In this document: positions 1-7,632 of the stretch, piece after piece | How the letters are laid out: each line of letters begins with the position of its first letter | How positions within the stretch are numbered: position 1 is the stretch's first letter | NCBI RefSeq assembly: GCF_014642855.1 | Contig: NZ_BMJB01000001.1 | Coordinates: 3,147,951 to 3,211,950 of the forward strand | Origin: Edaphobacter acidisoli | GTDB taxonomy: Bacteria; Acidobacteriota; Terriglobia; Terriglobales; Acidobacteriaceae | Direction: 5' to 3' | DNA length: 64,000 nucleotides | Made by a program: the position numbers and the translations under genes | Notes under the pieces: model-generated | What the model was told of the DNA's origin: nothing | Database searches by the model: none | The model's input: the letters and a program-made list of their open reading frames with translations, nothing else

Positions 1-390
1 TAGCACACCGTAGAAGCGCATGGTGTGCAGGTTGAAAAATGGGAAGCTGTTGACCACGAGACCAAGCAGATAGAGGATGATGGTCCGCTTGAGTGTGTGC
101 AGAAAAAGTGACTGTCGTGAGACGCCCTTTGCTCGTCTGGCCGCCGTCGAGAGAACAGTAGTGATGCCTACCAGGAACAGAAACGTCGGAAAGACAAGGT
201 CAGTGGGCGAGAAGCCGTTCCAAGGGGAGTGTTTTAGAGCCCAGTAGGCATGGGAACTCCCGTTGTTATTCACCAGGATCATGAAGCCGATTGTCAGGCC
301 GCGCAGCAAGTCGAGTGAGAGCAGACGGGCTGTTGCGGTTTGCACCGGAGCCTGGGTGTAACCAGGCAGCGGATTGCTTGTCGTGGTCAT
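1..390 (-). CDS. Heparan-alpha-glucosaminide N-acetyltransferase-like membrane acyltransferase (partial, N-terminal part)
   Basis: The minus strand is open from an ATG at 388-390 to the window edge, giving the first 130 residues of a membrane protein; the C-terminus lies outside. Visible features are RLLSLDLLRGLTIGFMILVN near residue 22, then NGFSPTDLVFPTFLFLVG near residue 59. This is the typical start of the HGSNAT/NagX/DUF5009 group, in which a multi-TM protein transfers acetyl groups from acetyl-CoA to terminal glucosamine. It starts 15 nt after the GH89 gene stop, on the same strand, so the two are very likely one operon. A role in amino-sugar glycan breakdown is inferred from that neighbour. 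The family is clear; the substrate is not shown by the sequence. Confidence 0.82.
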   Translation of the reverse strand, partial: MTTTSNPLPGYTQAPVQTATARLLSLDLLRGLTIGFMILVNNNGSSHAYWALKHSPWNGFSPTDLVFPTFLFLVGITTVLSTAARRAKGVSRQSLFLHTLKRTIILYLLGLVVNSFPFFNLHTMRFYGVL

Positions 391-405
391 GTGTCGCCTC
401 CTTGC

Positions 406-2631
406 CTACCTGAGCTGTGCCGAAGCTGCAACCTGCTCCGGAGCAAGATGCAGTTCGCGAGCTATCGCCAGCGCGGCTGCGTAGCTGTCTCCGGAGGGCA
501 TTGCGCTGAAGTGCTTCCGGCCGTGGTTCCAGCGATCGCCAAAAGCATACCAGTCAATGGGCTTTGGTGGCTTGCCCGTGTCCAGCGAAGTGGCGAGCGA
601 GTTAAAGTACATCTTCCATCGCGGCATATAGTAGTCGTTCGTTAGTCCGGCCCAGTCCTTATTGCCATACTCGTGCAACCCACCTTGCTCGCTGGCTTTG
701 CGTTCTCCCCATGTGGTCAGGATCGAGCGTGCGTCGTAATTGAGCCGGTCCAGTTCCGCAGGGGACGATGCCCACGCTGGAACATACGACAGCCAGCGCC
801 CGAGGAGGAAATACTGATTGGTTCTGAGCAGATCATTCTGCAGCTGCATTCGACGGAGCCACTCGGAGGTGAGCCGAGAGAACGCCTTCTTGTCTTTGGT
901 GTCATATGCACTCTTAATCTGTGGAAGCATAATGCGAGCTTCATTTGCCATTACCTGCCGCGCTACATCGACGAGATCGTAACGGTAGGTTTCGGTTCCG
1001 CGCAGTTTTGGCGAGACTTCCAGTAACTCGGTTAACGCGGGAGCAAGATCGGCGGGGTTGTAGCGTAGGACATCAGGGGCTGGCGAAGCTGCACGCATTG
1101 CCGTCAGTGACGGCTCTGCATTGAACAAAGAATCCTGCGAGGCGTCCCGTTCGCCGTGATGCATATTGCCGTCGGCGCGATAGCTATAGGCGGTCTTGAG
1201 CAGGATTTGCCATGCGCGGCGTGCGTGAAGGTCGCCCTCACCATAGCGTCGCAGCGCATAGCCGTCCGTCCAGTGCTGTAGATTCACTGGAGTCGCGTGC
1301 CAGGCCATCTCGGTATACAGATCGAATGCGAATGGGTTGGTGTCGAGGCCTTCGGTGAACAACGCGGTGCCGGCGATGTGGCTGCCTTTGCGCTGAGCCA
1401 TCTCGGGAAAGCGCACGGCATAATCATAGAGCGGAGCGCCCATGGTGGTGCGCCCACCGAACTCCCACAGGCCACCGAATAGCCATGGTGCGCCTCGGAA
1501 CGTCGTGTCGCGATCGTTGAATGGAACGCGTCCCTGCATGATGTCTGCGATTAATAGATGGCTTGTATCTAGTGCGGCTAACAATTCCGGCGTGGGGTTT
1601 CGCTGCCATGCCATCAGCATCCACAACGCACCGGGATGTGCACGCTCAAGTGCCTGCTGCACACACTTTGCGGCTTCGCTGACGGGAACGTTTCCCGCGT
1701 TGCCGCCTTCCTGAAACACCTCCATGTCATAGATCGAAGTGTCTCCATACAGTTCGTGCTGATGCCTGTAAAACGACGATGCGAGCTTGTCGAATTCCGG
1801 GTCGCGAGGGTCGAGCCATCCGGGCCGCGTGAAGCCATTCCACTCACCCTGCGTGATGATGTGCGCGCCAGGGTGCAGTGTGGCGAAGTCCGCAGGAACT
1901 ACCCCATAGTAGCCCGGCAGCACCGGTGTGATGCCGAGACTGCGTAACTCATCGATTAAATTTTTTGCCGAGTGGGCACGCTTTTTCATCAGTTCCATCG
2001 TGACTGTCTCGTCGAAACAACACATGTTGCCCATCAGCTGCCAGTTTTGGTGTGCGGGTTGGGTAATCCAGCGGCGGATTGCCTCATCCGAGTAACCGGC
2101 GTCGCGGAACGTCTGATAGAGCACAAGGTCTGTGCCACGCTCGATCAAGATAGCGTTGGTGCCGCTCATCGCAAGAACATCGATCTCCCGCTGCCAACGT
2201 CTCTGGTCCCAATAAGGTGCCGAGTAGCCATCGACGTTTTCGTTCAATGCATAGCGCAAGCGATAGAGCGCGGACTTTTCTATCGTCTGCGGGGGAGCGG
2301 GCAGACGCAGGCCAGGCAATCCGAGCTGCAGACCATTGGTTGAGACCTGGAGGTGCGCGACATACTTTAGATACCAGTTCACCCCATAGAGCAGCGTGGG
2401 AGTCGTGGCACCTTCAACGCGAATGTGACCGGTTGTTCCGGTAATACGAAAGTAATCGTGGCCATCTGCACGTGGGGAAAGAATCAATTCAAACTGCGAG
2501 GCTAACTGAGGCATCAGCCGGCTCAGAACACCTTCAGCCGGAGCCGTCGAAGACTGCTGAGCAAATCCGAAAGGGTAACCAAAAGCGAAGAGAGTGAATG
2601 AGAACCAAAGCAAAGTACGTCTGAAAGGCAT
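406..2631 (-). CDS. Alpha-N-acetylglucosaminidase, GH89 (NAGLU family), secreted
   Basis: A 741-residue protein from ATG 2631, with an N-terminal signal peptide (MPFRRTLLWF then a hydrophobic core, cleavage near FAQQ). A GTG at 2640 is in frame, but the ATG gives a better n-region. GH89 enzymes remove terminal alpha-linked N-acetylglucosamine. The middle carries GH89 blocks: RGTDLVLYQTF, QLMGNMCCFDE, YDMEVFQEGGNAGN, LFGGLWEFGGRTTMGAPLYD and GTALFTEGLDTNPF. The Glu in FTEGL aligns by motif with the second catalytic Glu of human NAGLU; the other is expected in or near the MEVFQEGG block. Length fits the family. It precedes an HGSNAT-like acyltransferase, matching two consecutive enzymes of animal heparan sulfate breakdown. 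Export to periplasm or surface is likely. Confidence 0.9.
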   Translation of the reverse strand: MPFRRTLLWFSFTLFAFGYPFGFAQQSSTAPAEGVLSRLMPQLASQFELILSPRADGHDYFRITGTTGHIRVEGATTPTLLYGVNWYLKYVAHLQVSTNGLQLGLPGLRLPAPPQTIEKSALYRLRYALNENVDGYSAPYWDQRRWQREIDVLAMSGTNAILIERGTDLVLYQTFRDAGYSDEAIRRWITQPAHQNWQLMGNMCCFDETVTMELMKKRAHSAKNLIDELRSLGITPVLPGYYGVVPADFATLHPGAHIITQGEWNGFTRPGWLDPRDPEFDKLASSFYRHQHELYGDTSIYDMEVFQEGGNAGNVPVSEAAKCVQQALERAHPGALWMLMAWQRNPTPELLAALDTSHLLIADIMQGRVPFNDRDTTFRGAPWLFGGLWEFGGRTTMGAPLYDYAVRFPEMAQRKGSHIAGTALFTEGLDTNPFAFDLYTEMAWHATPVNLQHWTDGYALRRYGEGDLHARRAWQILLKTAYSYRADGNMHHGERDASQDSLFNAEPSLTAMRAASPAPDVLRYNPADLAPALTELLEVSPKLRGTETYRYDLVDVARQVMANEARIMLPQIKSAYDTKDKKAFSRLTSEWLRRMQLQNDLLRTNQYFLLGRWLSYVPAWASSPAELDRLNYDARSILTTWGERKASEQGGLHEYGNKDWAGLTNDYYMPRWKMYFNSLATSLDTGKPPKPIDWYAFGDRWNHGRKHFSAMPSGDSYAAALAIARELHLAPEQVAASAQLR

Positions 2632-2746
2632 GACAAACACTTTACCGGTAAGCGCTAACTTTGGGCTAGCCGCGCAAATAGGGACACCTGATGAATAGGT
2701 GTCAATGCCTGCGATTTTCTCTCAAAATGTGAGTAAACGTGCCAAG

Positions 2747-3250
2747 TTAGGCGGAGAAGCTGGAGCCGCAACCGCAGCTCTTGCTCGAATTCGGATTGAT
2801 GAAGTTGAAGCCCTGCCGCATCAGCGTCTCTTCAAAGTCCAGTACCATCCCTGCCAAATAAAGAAAGCTCTTGGGATCGACAAAGACGCGAATGGGTGCG
2901 CCCCTCGTAGGGTCTCCCGCCGTTTCAACATCTGCGCCGAAGACATACACACGATCTCGCTCGCGAGGCTGTGAATCGAATCGGATCGAGTAGCTCAAGC
3001 CCGAGCAGCCACCTCCTTGGATGCCTACTCGCAGACCACCCTGCTCTGGCGACACGCCCTCCTTCGCCATTGCAATGCGGATGCGCTTCAGTGCCTTTTC
3101 GGTGATCTCGATGGCGTTCTTCGCACGCGGCTCCTGACCTTCAGCGGTAAGCAGTTTCATTCCGGCAAGCGGGTCTTTCTTCTCGCCGGAGACAGCTTGA
3201 TGCCTGCTCGCCTCCAACTCCGCCGCGGTTTGTATTGTCACCATCGCCAT
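2747..3250 (-). CDS. iscA: Iron-sulfur cluster assembly protein, IscA/HesB family
   Basis: A 167-residue A-type Fe-S carrier. It has the three invariant cysteines: one in GGGCSGLSY and two in SCGCGSSF near the C-terminus, which bind the cluster or iron being passed to target apoproteins. The start is placed at ATG 3250 because AGAGGG lies 9 nt upstream; a longer frame to 3310 has no such site. Compared with E. coli IscA (about 107 residues) there is an N-terminal extension of about 55 residues without a recognisable domain. It is the last gene of the iscR-S-U-A group on the minus strand, 102 nt after iscU. Whether it acts as IscA or ErpA cannot be told from sequence. Confidence 0.9.
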   Translation of the reverse strand: MAMVTIQTAAELEASRHQAVSGEKKDPLAGMKLLTAEGQEPRAKNAIEITEKALKRIRIAMAKEGVSPEQGGLRVGIQGGGCSGLSYSIRFDSQPRERDRVYVFGADVETAGDPTRGAPIRVFVDPKSFLYLAGMVLDFEETLMRQGFNFINPNSSKSCGCGSSFSA

Positions 3251-3352
3251 CGTTTTTGCCCTCTGACAAAACGACCACGGACTGTCGCAGACTGCGCGGA
3301 CGACATACATCCGCGTTCACCCGCACCGCTCCGCGGTCGCCTGATGCTTTGC

Positions 3353-3769
3353 TTAGTGCGCTGCAGTAGCAGCGGCCGTCTCGACGACATTGTTCTTCTT
3401 CTTCCAGTCGCCAATCGCGGCGCGGATCGCGTCTTCCGCCAGCACCGAGCAGTGGATCTTCACCGGAGGAAGCGACAGTTCCTTTACGATGTCGGTGTTC
3501 GAGATCGTGAGCGCCTCTTCGACCGTCTTGCCCTTCACCCACTCGGTCGCAAGTGATGAGCTGGCGATGGCGGAGCCGCAGCCGAAGGTCTTGAACTTCG
3601 CGTCCTCGATCACCTGCGTCTCGGGATTCACTTTGATTTGCAGGCGCATCACGTCGCCGCACTCAGGAGCGCCGACCAGGCCGGTGCCAACCTCGGTCGC
3701 GCTCTTGTCCAGCGTGCCGACATTCCGGGGATGGTTGTAGTGGTCAACTACCTTATCGCTGTATGACAT
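3353..3769 (-). CDS. iscU: Fe-S cluster assembly scaffold IscU
   Basis: A 138-residue scaffold on which [2Fe-2S] clusters are built from sulfur delivered by IscS. Cluster ligands are visible as C37 (with D39 in GAPECGDV), C64 (FGCGSAIASS) and H106-C107 (VKIHCSVLAED). The LPPVK chaperone-recognition motif for HscA is present in LPPVKIHCS, although no hscA/hscB is encoded here. The start ATG has AGGAG at 7 nt. It lies downstream of iscS, separated by a possible small membrane ORF, and upstream of iscA. A short Ala/Thr-rich tail follows the conserved domain. Confidence 0.95.
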   Translation of the reverse strand: MSYSDKVVDHYNHPRNVGTLDKSATEVGTGLVGAPECGDVMRLQIKVNPETQVIEDAKFKTFGCGSAIASSSLATEWVKGKTVEEALTISNTDIVKELSLPPVKIHCSVLAEDAIRAAIGDWKKKNNVVETAAATAAH

Positions 3770-3848
3770 TTTGTGCTCCTCTTCTCTTACTTAGATGATA
3801 CTCCGGCGTATTTCGCTGCGCCAACGTTGAATATCGCGGTTGCTCTCG

Positions 3849-4037
3849 TTATCGGGGATCGAGGTGCATGCGCCTGATCGGTGTAATTCCAAGAAAACGC
3901 ATAGCTACAACGATAGCAACCAGAAAAGCCACAATCGTGGCTACTTGCACTGTTCGAGGGAGCTTCGAAGGCCTCGCCTGTGCGAAGCATCCGGAGATTG
4001 ACGCATCGTTGATGCGAGCCAACCAACCCTCTCGCAT
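3849..4037 (-). CDS. Possible small single-pass membrane protein inside the isc operon
   Basis: A 62-codon frame whose ATG overlaps the iscS stop codon by one base (TAATG), the arrangement expected for translational coupling. The product has a basic/polar first half and one clear hydrophobic segment (VQVATIVAFLVAIVVAMRFL) followed by a positively charged tail, so it would sit in the membrane with a short cytoplasmic end. No family is recognised. Against it: no separate Shine-Dalgarno sequence, and no known isc operon requires such a protein. The 267-nt gap between iscS and iscU otherwise has no explanation. Confidence 0.4.
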   Translation of the reverse strand: MREGWLARINDASISGCFAQARPSKLPRTVQVATIVAFLVAIVVAMRFLGITPIRRMHLDPR

Positions 4038-5317
4038 TAGTGCGCCGCCCACTCGATCTTCGAGAGGTCGATTCCTTCCTTGACCATTTCGTACAGCGGC
4101 GAAAGCTCACGCAGCTTCCGCACGACATCAATAATCTTGTCGGCCACGTAGTCCACTTCGGCCTTCGTGTTGAAGCGGCCAAGCCCGAACCGGATGGAGC
4201 TGTGAGCCACATCATCGCCCAGCCCCAGTGACTTCAGCACGTAGCTTGGTTCCAGCGTGGCTGACGTGCAAGCTGATCCGGACGAGACTGCAACATCGTT
4301 GATGCCCATCAACAGGCTTTCACCTTCGACATAGATGAAGCTCATGTTCAGGTTGCCGGGAAGGTGGTGGTCCATGTTGCCATTCACCTTCGTGTAGTCG
4401 AGTGCTGTCTCGAGTTTGTTGCGGAGATAGTCACGCAGCTCGCGCTCCCGCTTCGCCTCGGCTTCCATCTCTTTGCTGCAAATCTCGCACGCTGCGCCAA
4501 GACCAACGATGCCTGGAACATTCAGCGTGCCTGAACGCATCCCACGCTCGTGTCCGCCGCCATTAATCTGCTCGGAGATTTGCACGCGCGGATTGCGACG
4601 ACGCACGTAAAGCGCACCCACACCCTTCGGGCCATAAATCTTGTGCCCGCTCAGGCTCAGCACGTCGATGTTGTCCTTCTGGACATCTACAGTTATTTTG
4701 CCAACGGCCTGCACTGCGTCTGTGTGGAAGATGATGCCCTTCTCGTGACACAGCTTGCCGATCTCTGCGATGGGCTGGATGACGCCAATCTCATTGTTCG
4801 CATACATGATCGAGACGAGGATGGTCTTGTCGTCCATGGCGCGCTTCAGATCTTCGAGATCGATCAGGCCGTCCGCCTGCACTGGCAGATAGGTCACGCG
4901 GAAGCCCTGCTTCTCGAGCTTCTTGCAGGTGTCGAGAACAGCCTTATGCTCAGTGGCCTGCGTGATGATGTGATTGCCGCGTTCGCGGTACATCTCCGCG
5001 ATGCCCTTGAGTGCAAGATTATTAGACTCGGTCGCGCCCGAAGTGAAAATGATCTCCTTCGCTGTCGCGCCGATCAGCTTTGCAATTTGCTCGCGGGACT
5101 TCTCGACTGCCTTTTCTGCTTCCCAACCGTAGCTATGGTTGCGGCTGGCTGCGTTGCCGAAGACAGTCGTAAAGTACGGCATCATGGCTTCCAGCACGCG
5201 CGGATCGAGTGGTGTCGTTGCATGGTTGTCCATGTAAATAGGAAGATGCACGCCCTCGGGAACCGGCGTATTCGATTCGCTGACCACTACCCCGTTGTTG
5301 CTCATGTCTCGACTCAT
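4037..5317 (-). CDS. iscS: Cysteine desulfurase IscS
   Basis: A 426-residue PLP enzyme that converts cysteine to alanine and passes the persulfide sulfur to IscU. The cofactor lysine is K236 in [12 protein letters not shown]. The persulfide cysteine is C360 in [14 protein letters not shown], which is the group I (IscS/NifS) form. [10 protein letters not shown] and the EHKAVLDT block, which holds the PLP-stacking histidine, are present. It has about 25 extra residues before the conserved [12 protein letters not shown] start; an internal ATG at 5305 would shorten this and neither start has a strong ribosome site. It is the second gene after iscR (47 nt gap) and is followed by iscU and iscA. Confidence 0.96.
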   Translation of the reverse strand: MSRDMSNNGVVVSESNTPVPEGVHLPIYMDNHATTPLDPRVLEAMMPYFTTVFGNAASRNHSYGWEAEKAVEKSREQIAKLIGATAKEIIFTSGATESNNLALKGIAEMYRERGNHIITQATEHKAVLDTCKKLEKQGFRVTYLPVQADGLIDLEDLKRAMDDKTILVSIMYANNEIGVIQPIAEIGKLCHEKGIIFHTDAVQAVGKITVDVQKDNIDVLSLSGHKIYGPKGVGALYVRRRNPRVQISEQINGGGHERGMRSGTLNVPGIVGLGAACEICSKEMEAEAKRERELRDYLRNKLETALDYTKVNGNMDHHLPGNLNMSFIYVEGESLLMGINDVAVSSGSACTSATLEPSYVLKSLGLGDDVAHSSIRFGLGRFNTKAEVDYVADKIIDVVRKLRELSPLYEMVKEGIDLSKIEWAAH

Positions 5318-5364
5318 CCTTATCGTTCGTTGAAACCCAGTTTTCTAAACTCTTCCGTTTTGCG

Positions 5365-5829
5365 TTAGATCGCTATCGTTACTAACCCACCGCCCACTGG
5401 TACACCTGATCCTGCCTGTTCCGTCTCTGCCTCGATCAGGTCGGCGATGAAGATGCCGCTCAGCAAGTCCTTGATGCTGTCGTTCACCTTGCGTAATGGT
5501 TCTTTGATGGTGCAGGTGCTAGTCAGGTCGCAGGCTCCATGGATTGTGATGCAACTTGTAATGAATAGCGGCCCGTCTATTGCACGGATGACCTCAAATG
5601 CTGATATCTCTGCAGCCGACTTTGCCAGGGCATAACCCCCGTTAGTGCCCGCATGAGAAACCAATAACCCAGCCTTGGCCAGCGTCTGGAGAATCTTTGC
5701 CAGAAGCTGAGGAGGAATGTGATACGCCTCGGCAATGTCCTTAGCGCTGTGAGCACTGCCGTCCTTCTGCTCCGCCAAATACTTCAGAGCCATCAGACCG
5801 TAGTCCGCTTTTTTGGTCAGACGCAGCAT
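5365..5829 (-). CDS. iscR: Rrf2-family Fe-S-sensing transcriptional regulator, IscR-like
   Basis: A 154-residue regulator with an N-terminal winged helix (LTKKADYGLMALKYLAEQ; PPQLLAKILQTLAKAGLL; GTNGGYALAK) and a central cysteine cluster C-x6-C-x5-C in SCITIHGACDLTSTC. This is close to the C-x5-C-x5-C [2Fe-2S] site of IscR, so it probably senses Fe-S status. First gene of the isc operon, so autoregulation is likely. A perfect palindrome sits immediately before its start codon and may be its operator. The C-terminus has a short Gly-rich tail. It is divergent from the zinc-ribbon gene starting at 6044. Confidence 0.9.
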   Translation of the reverse strand: MLRLTKKADYGLMALKYLAEQKDGSAHSAKDIAEAYHIPPQLLAKILQTLAKAGLLVSHAGTNGGYALAKSAAEISAFEVIRAIDGPLFITSCITIHGACDLTSTCTIKEPLRKVNDSIKDLLSGIFIADLIEAETEQAGSGVPVGGGLVTIAI

Positions 5830-5830
5830 C

Positions 5831-5842
5831 TTGAGTACTCAA
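5831..5842. promoter_or_regulatory. Perfect 12-bp palindrome at the iscR start, candidate operator
   Basis: TTGAGTACTCAA is a perfect palindrome lying 1 nt upstream of the iscR ATG, where the Shine-Dalgarno sequence should be. No other SD is visible. A repressor bound here, or the mRNA hairpin, could block expression. Operator function is inferred. Confidence 0.4.
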
Positions 5843-5991
5843 TAACACGGATACGCCCGGCGAATGCCGACAATTCCAGTCCTAGATAGTTTACGTCGTT
5901 TTAGGTGCTGTTGCAAACCTGACTCTGCCACATCTGGATCATTCTGGCTAAACCGTAATTTTTGTCACTGCAAAAGTGAGCTAAATCGCTG

Positions 5992-6020
5992 TTGACAAGC
6001 TACTGGGAGACGGGCAAAAT
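5992..6020 (+). promoter_or_regulatory. Sigma70-type promoter for the zinc-ribbon gene
   Basis: A consensus -35 box TTGACA (5992-5997) and a -10-like CAAAAT (6015-6020) are 17 bp apart. Transcription would start near 6027, giving an untranslated leader of about 17 nt before the ATG at 6044, with no clear Shine-Dalgarno sequence. Confidence 0.6.
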
Positions 6021-6043
6021 CCTTACAAATTCTTCCCAACCCC

Positions 6044-6208
6044 ATGAGTGCACCCTGCAAACACCCCGTCGTGAAAGTTGTGAGCCGCGAAGACAATGTT
6101 GAGTTTGTAGAATGCCAATCATGTGGAGAAGTATTTGATTCAGAAGAGTTTAGCGACATCGCTATCGAAGAAGCGCAAGACGTTGACGACTCCTCAGTCG
6201 AAGATTAG
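6044..6208 (+). CDS. Small acidic zinc-ribbon protein (54 aa)
   Basis: A short frame with a good promoter upstream. The product begins MSAPCKHPVVKVV and contains VECQSCGEVFDSEEF, so C-x-H and C-x2-C can form one zinc-binding ribbon. The last 20 residues are strongly acidic (IEEAQDVDDSSVED). The arrangement resembles small zinc-ribbon proteins of unknown role. It is divergent from iscR and its stop codon overlaps that of the convergent phosphatidyltransferase gene by 4 nt. The Cys pattern, promoter and tight gene packing argue that it is real despite its size. Confidence 0.75.
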   Translation: MSAPCKHPVVKVVSREDNVEFVECQSCGEVFDSEEFSDIAIEEAQDVDDSSVED

Positions 6209-6774
6209 GTGGCTGGCGCTTGTTGACTCATCCGTTGAAATACTAGCCATGCATATTGCGCTGCAGAAAGAGGGGCCAGTACTGCGATCGTTCTTACCAG
6301 ACCAATGCGCAAGGCAGTTAAATGCGCCGACACAAAAATTTTCTCGCAAAATACTGCGAGCAGAGCCACGATCTGTACCAATGTATTGAGCTTGCCAATC
6401 AGGCTTGGACGGAAGTCCCGCAGTGTGCCAGTGGCAAACAGCAGAGTTGCAATCAGCAGTATCCCCAGGTCGCGGCTAAATACCAGCACGGTCACATAGC
6501 GCGGCATCAGACCCACATGTGTAAGGACGACAAATAGGGTACTGAGCAGAAGCTTGTCGGCGATTGGATCGAGGTATTGCCCCAGCGTAGTGCGCTGTTT
6601 GAGTGCGCGCGCCAACAGCCCATCGAGTGCATCGCTAAGGCCGGCCAGCAGAAACAGCGCAAACGAAGTCCGATAGTGCCCATCGAGTATTTCGATGATG
6701 AGAAAAGGGATAATGAAGAGCCGCATCAGCGTCAGCAGATTAGGTGCGGCGCGAAATTGATTGAGGAAACGCAC
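6205..6774 (-). CDS. pgsA: CDP-alcohol phosphatidyltransferase (PgsA-like)
   Basis: A 189-residue membrane enzyme with the diagnostic motif D-x2-D-G-x2-A-R-x8-G-x3-D-x3-D, seen in SDALDGLLARALKQR followed by GQYLDPIADK. Four to five hydrophobic segments follow. The most likely reaction is transfer of glycerol-3-phosphate to CDP-diacylglycerol, the first step toward phosphatidylglycerol and cardiolipin; other alcohol acceptors are possible in this family. The start is a GTG at 6774 without a good ribosome site. Upstream lies the tRNA-Val gene on the other strand. Confidence 0.85.
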   Translation of the reverse strand: MRFLNQFRAAPNLLTLMRLFIIPFLIIEILDGHYRTSFALFLLAGLSDALDGLLARALKQRTTLGQYLDPIADKLLLSTLFVVLTHVGLMPRYVTVLVFSRDLGILLIATLLFATGTLRDFRPSLIGKLNTLVQIVALLAVFCEKIFVSAHLTALRIGLVRTIAVLAPLSAAQYAWLVFQRMSQQAPAT

Positions 6775-6858
6775 GTTCTAGTGGTGAGTCAATCTTAACT
6801 CAAGTCCATGCTGATATTGCTTAGCGGAACGGTTCCATTTAGACTGAAGACTCAACGC

Positions 6859-6935
6859 AGGCGCGTAGCTCAGTTGGTTAGAGCGCTACCTTGACACGGT
6901 AGAGGTCAGGAGTTCGAGTCTCCTCGTGCCTACCA
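6859..6935 (+). tRNA. tRNA-Val (anticodon GAC), island attachment gene
   Basis: A complete cloverleaf: acceptor AGGCGCG/CGTGCCT, D-stem GCTC/GAGC, anticodon stem CTACC/GGTAG with loop TTGACAC (anticodon GAC, valine), T-stem AGGAG/CTCCT, and an encoded CCA. Its 3' half recurs at 27273 and 36327 with a different T-stem (GTTGG/CCAAT). This suggests the present 3' half was supplied by an integrating element. Confidence 0.95.
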
Positions 6936-6951
6936 TATCCTCAACAACTTA
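6890..6951 (+). repeat. att repeat 1 (left end of the tRNA-Val island)
   Basis: From the anticodon loop of tRNA-Val to 16 nt past its CCA, this stretch matches 27273-27335 except for the T-stem bases and one inserted base. An integrase remnant lies directly inside it, as expected for the left junction of an integrative element. Confidence 0.75.
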
Positions 6952-7032
6952 CGCTCTCTCCCATACCCCAAAAGGGCACAAAAGGACACAGAGAGGGCAC
7001 GGAATCTACTGCGTGTTGTGGTGTGTACCTTC

Positions 7033-7254
7033 TCACGCCACAACCTCCTGCAAACGCTGACGACCGAAGAGCACATCCACGACTTTGCTCTGCGCCTCCC
7101 GCTTCTTTTCCATTCGCGGGTGCGTATAGATCTCCATCGTGGTCGAGAGCTTCGCGTGACGCATCAGTTCCTGCACCACCTTCACGTCGTTGCCATGCTC
7201 GGCCAACATCGTGCTGTAGGTATGCCGGGTTGCTGAGCTTGCGCTCGCCATCAT
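7033..7254 (-). pseudogene. Tyrosine recombinase (integrase), C-terminal remnant
   Basis: Only the last 65-70 residues of a phage-type integrase remain. Visible are RHTYSTMLAE (the second-box His and its context, with the preceding arginine), ELMRHAKLSTTMEIYTH with the catalytic tyrosine in EIYTH, and a basic tail. The first conserved arginine and the whole N-terminal half are missing. Upstream on the minus strand, at about 7230-7240, the homology stops and a VirB6-like reading begins on the opposite strand. It lies 97 bp from the tRNA-Val gene, pointing toward it, as in tRNA-integrating elements. It cannot be active. Confidence 0.8.
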
Positions 7255-7627
7255 GCAGGCATTCGTCTTCGCGGTGATCGCCTACGGCTATGTTGCCACT
7301 GCCGTGTGTGTCCTCGTCGGCCCAGTCTTCATCCCGTGGTTCATCGTGCCCAAGATGGACTGGCTCTTCTGGGGATGGTTGAAAGCCTTCATCGGCTTCA
7401 GTTTCTACCAGGTCGTAGCAAGCGCCTTCATCTTCGTCTTCTCGAAGGTCGTCATCGGGATGTTCCATGTGATCGGGACGCTCAGTCTTGCGAATATCGT
7501 GACGGTGCTGCCGGCCCTCCTCACTCTGGCCTTCGTCTGCGTCTACGGCCTGCACAAGATACCCGAACTGACCGGCTCCATCCTCGGTGGCCGCGCCGGG
7601 ACGTGGGTCGGCCTCAACAAGGAGTAA
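7253..7627 (+). pseudogene. VirB6/TrbL-type T4SS channel protein, C-terminal fragment
   Basis: 124 residues with three strongly hydrophobic segments and the aromatic-rich block VCVLVGPVFIPWFIVPKMDW followed by LFWGWLKAFIGF, typical of the C-terminal half of TrbL/VirB6 inner-membrane proteins. Full-length members have 300 or more residues. The reading frame extends upstream only to a TAG at 7217, and family-like sequence (LALAI) begins about 7238, exactly where the integrase remnant ends on the other strand. It is therefore a truncated gene at a deletion junction. It is followed directly by virB8, which fits a virB6-virB8 order. Confidence 0.7.
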
Positions 7628-7632
7628 CCGCG

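Noticed and set aside
6941..7555. 204-codon minus-strand frame across the integrase/VirB6 junction
   Set aside because: It is very rich in Asp, Glu, Gly and Arg, as expected from reading opposite to GC-rich coding DNA, and crosses a junction already explained on both strands.
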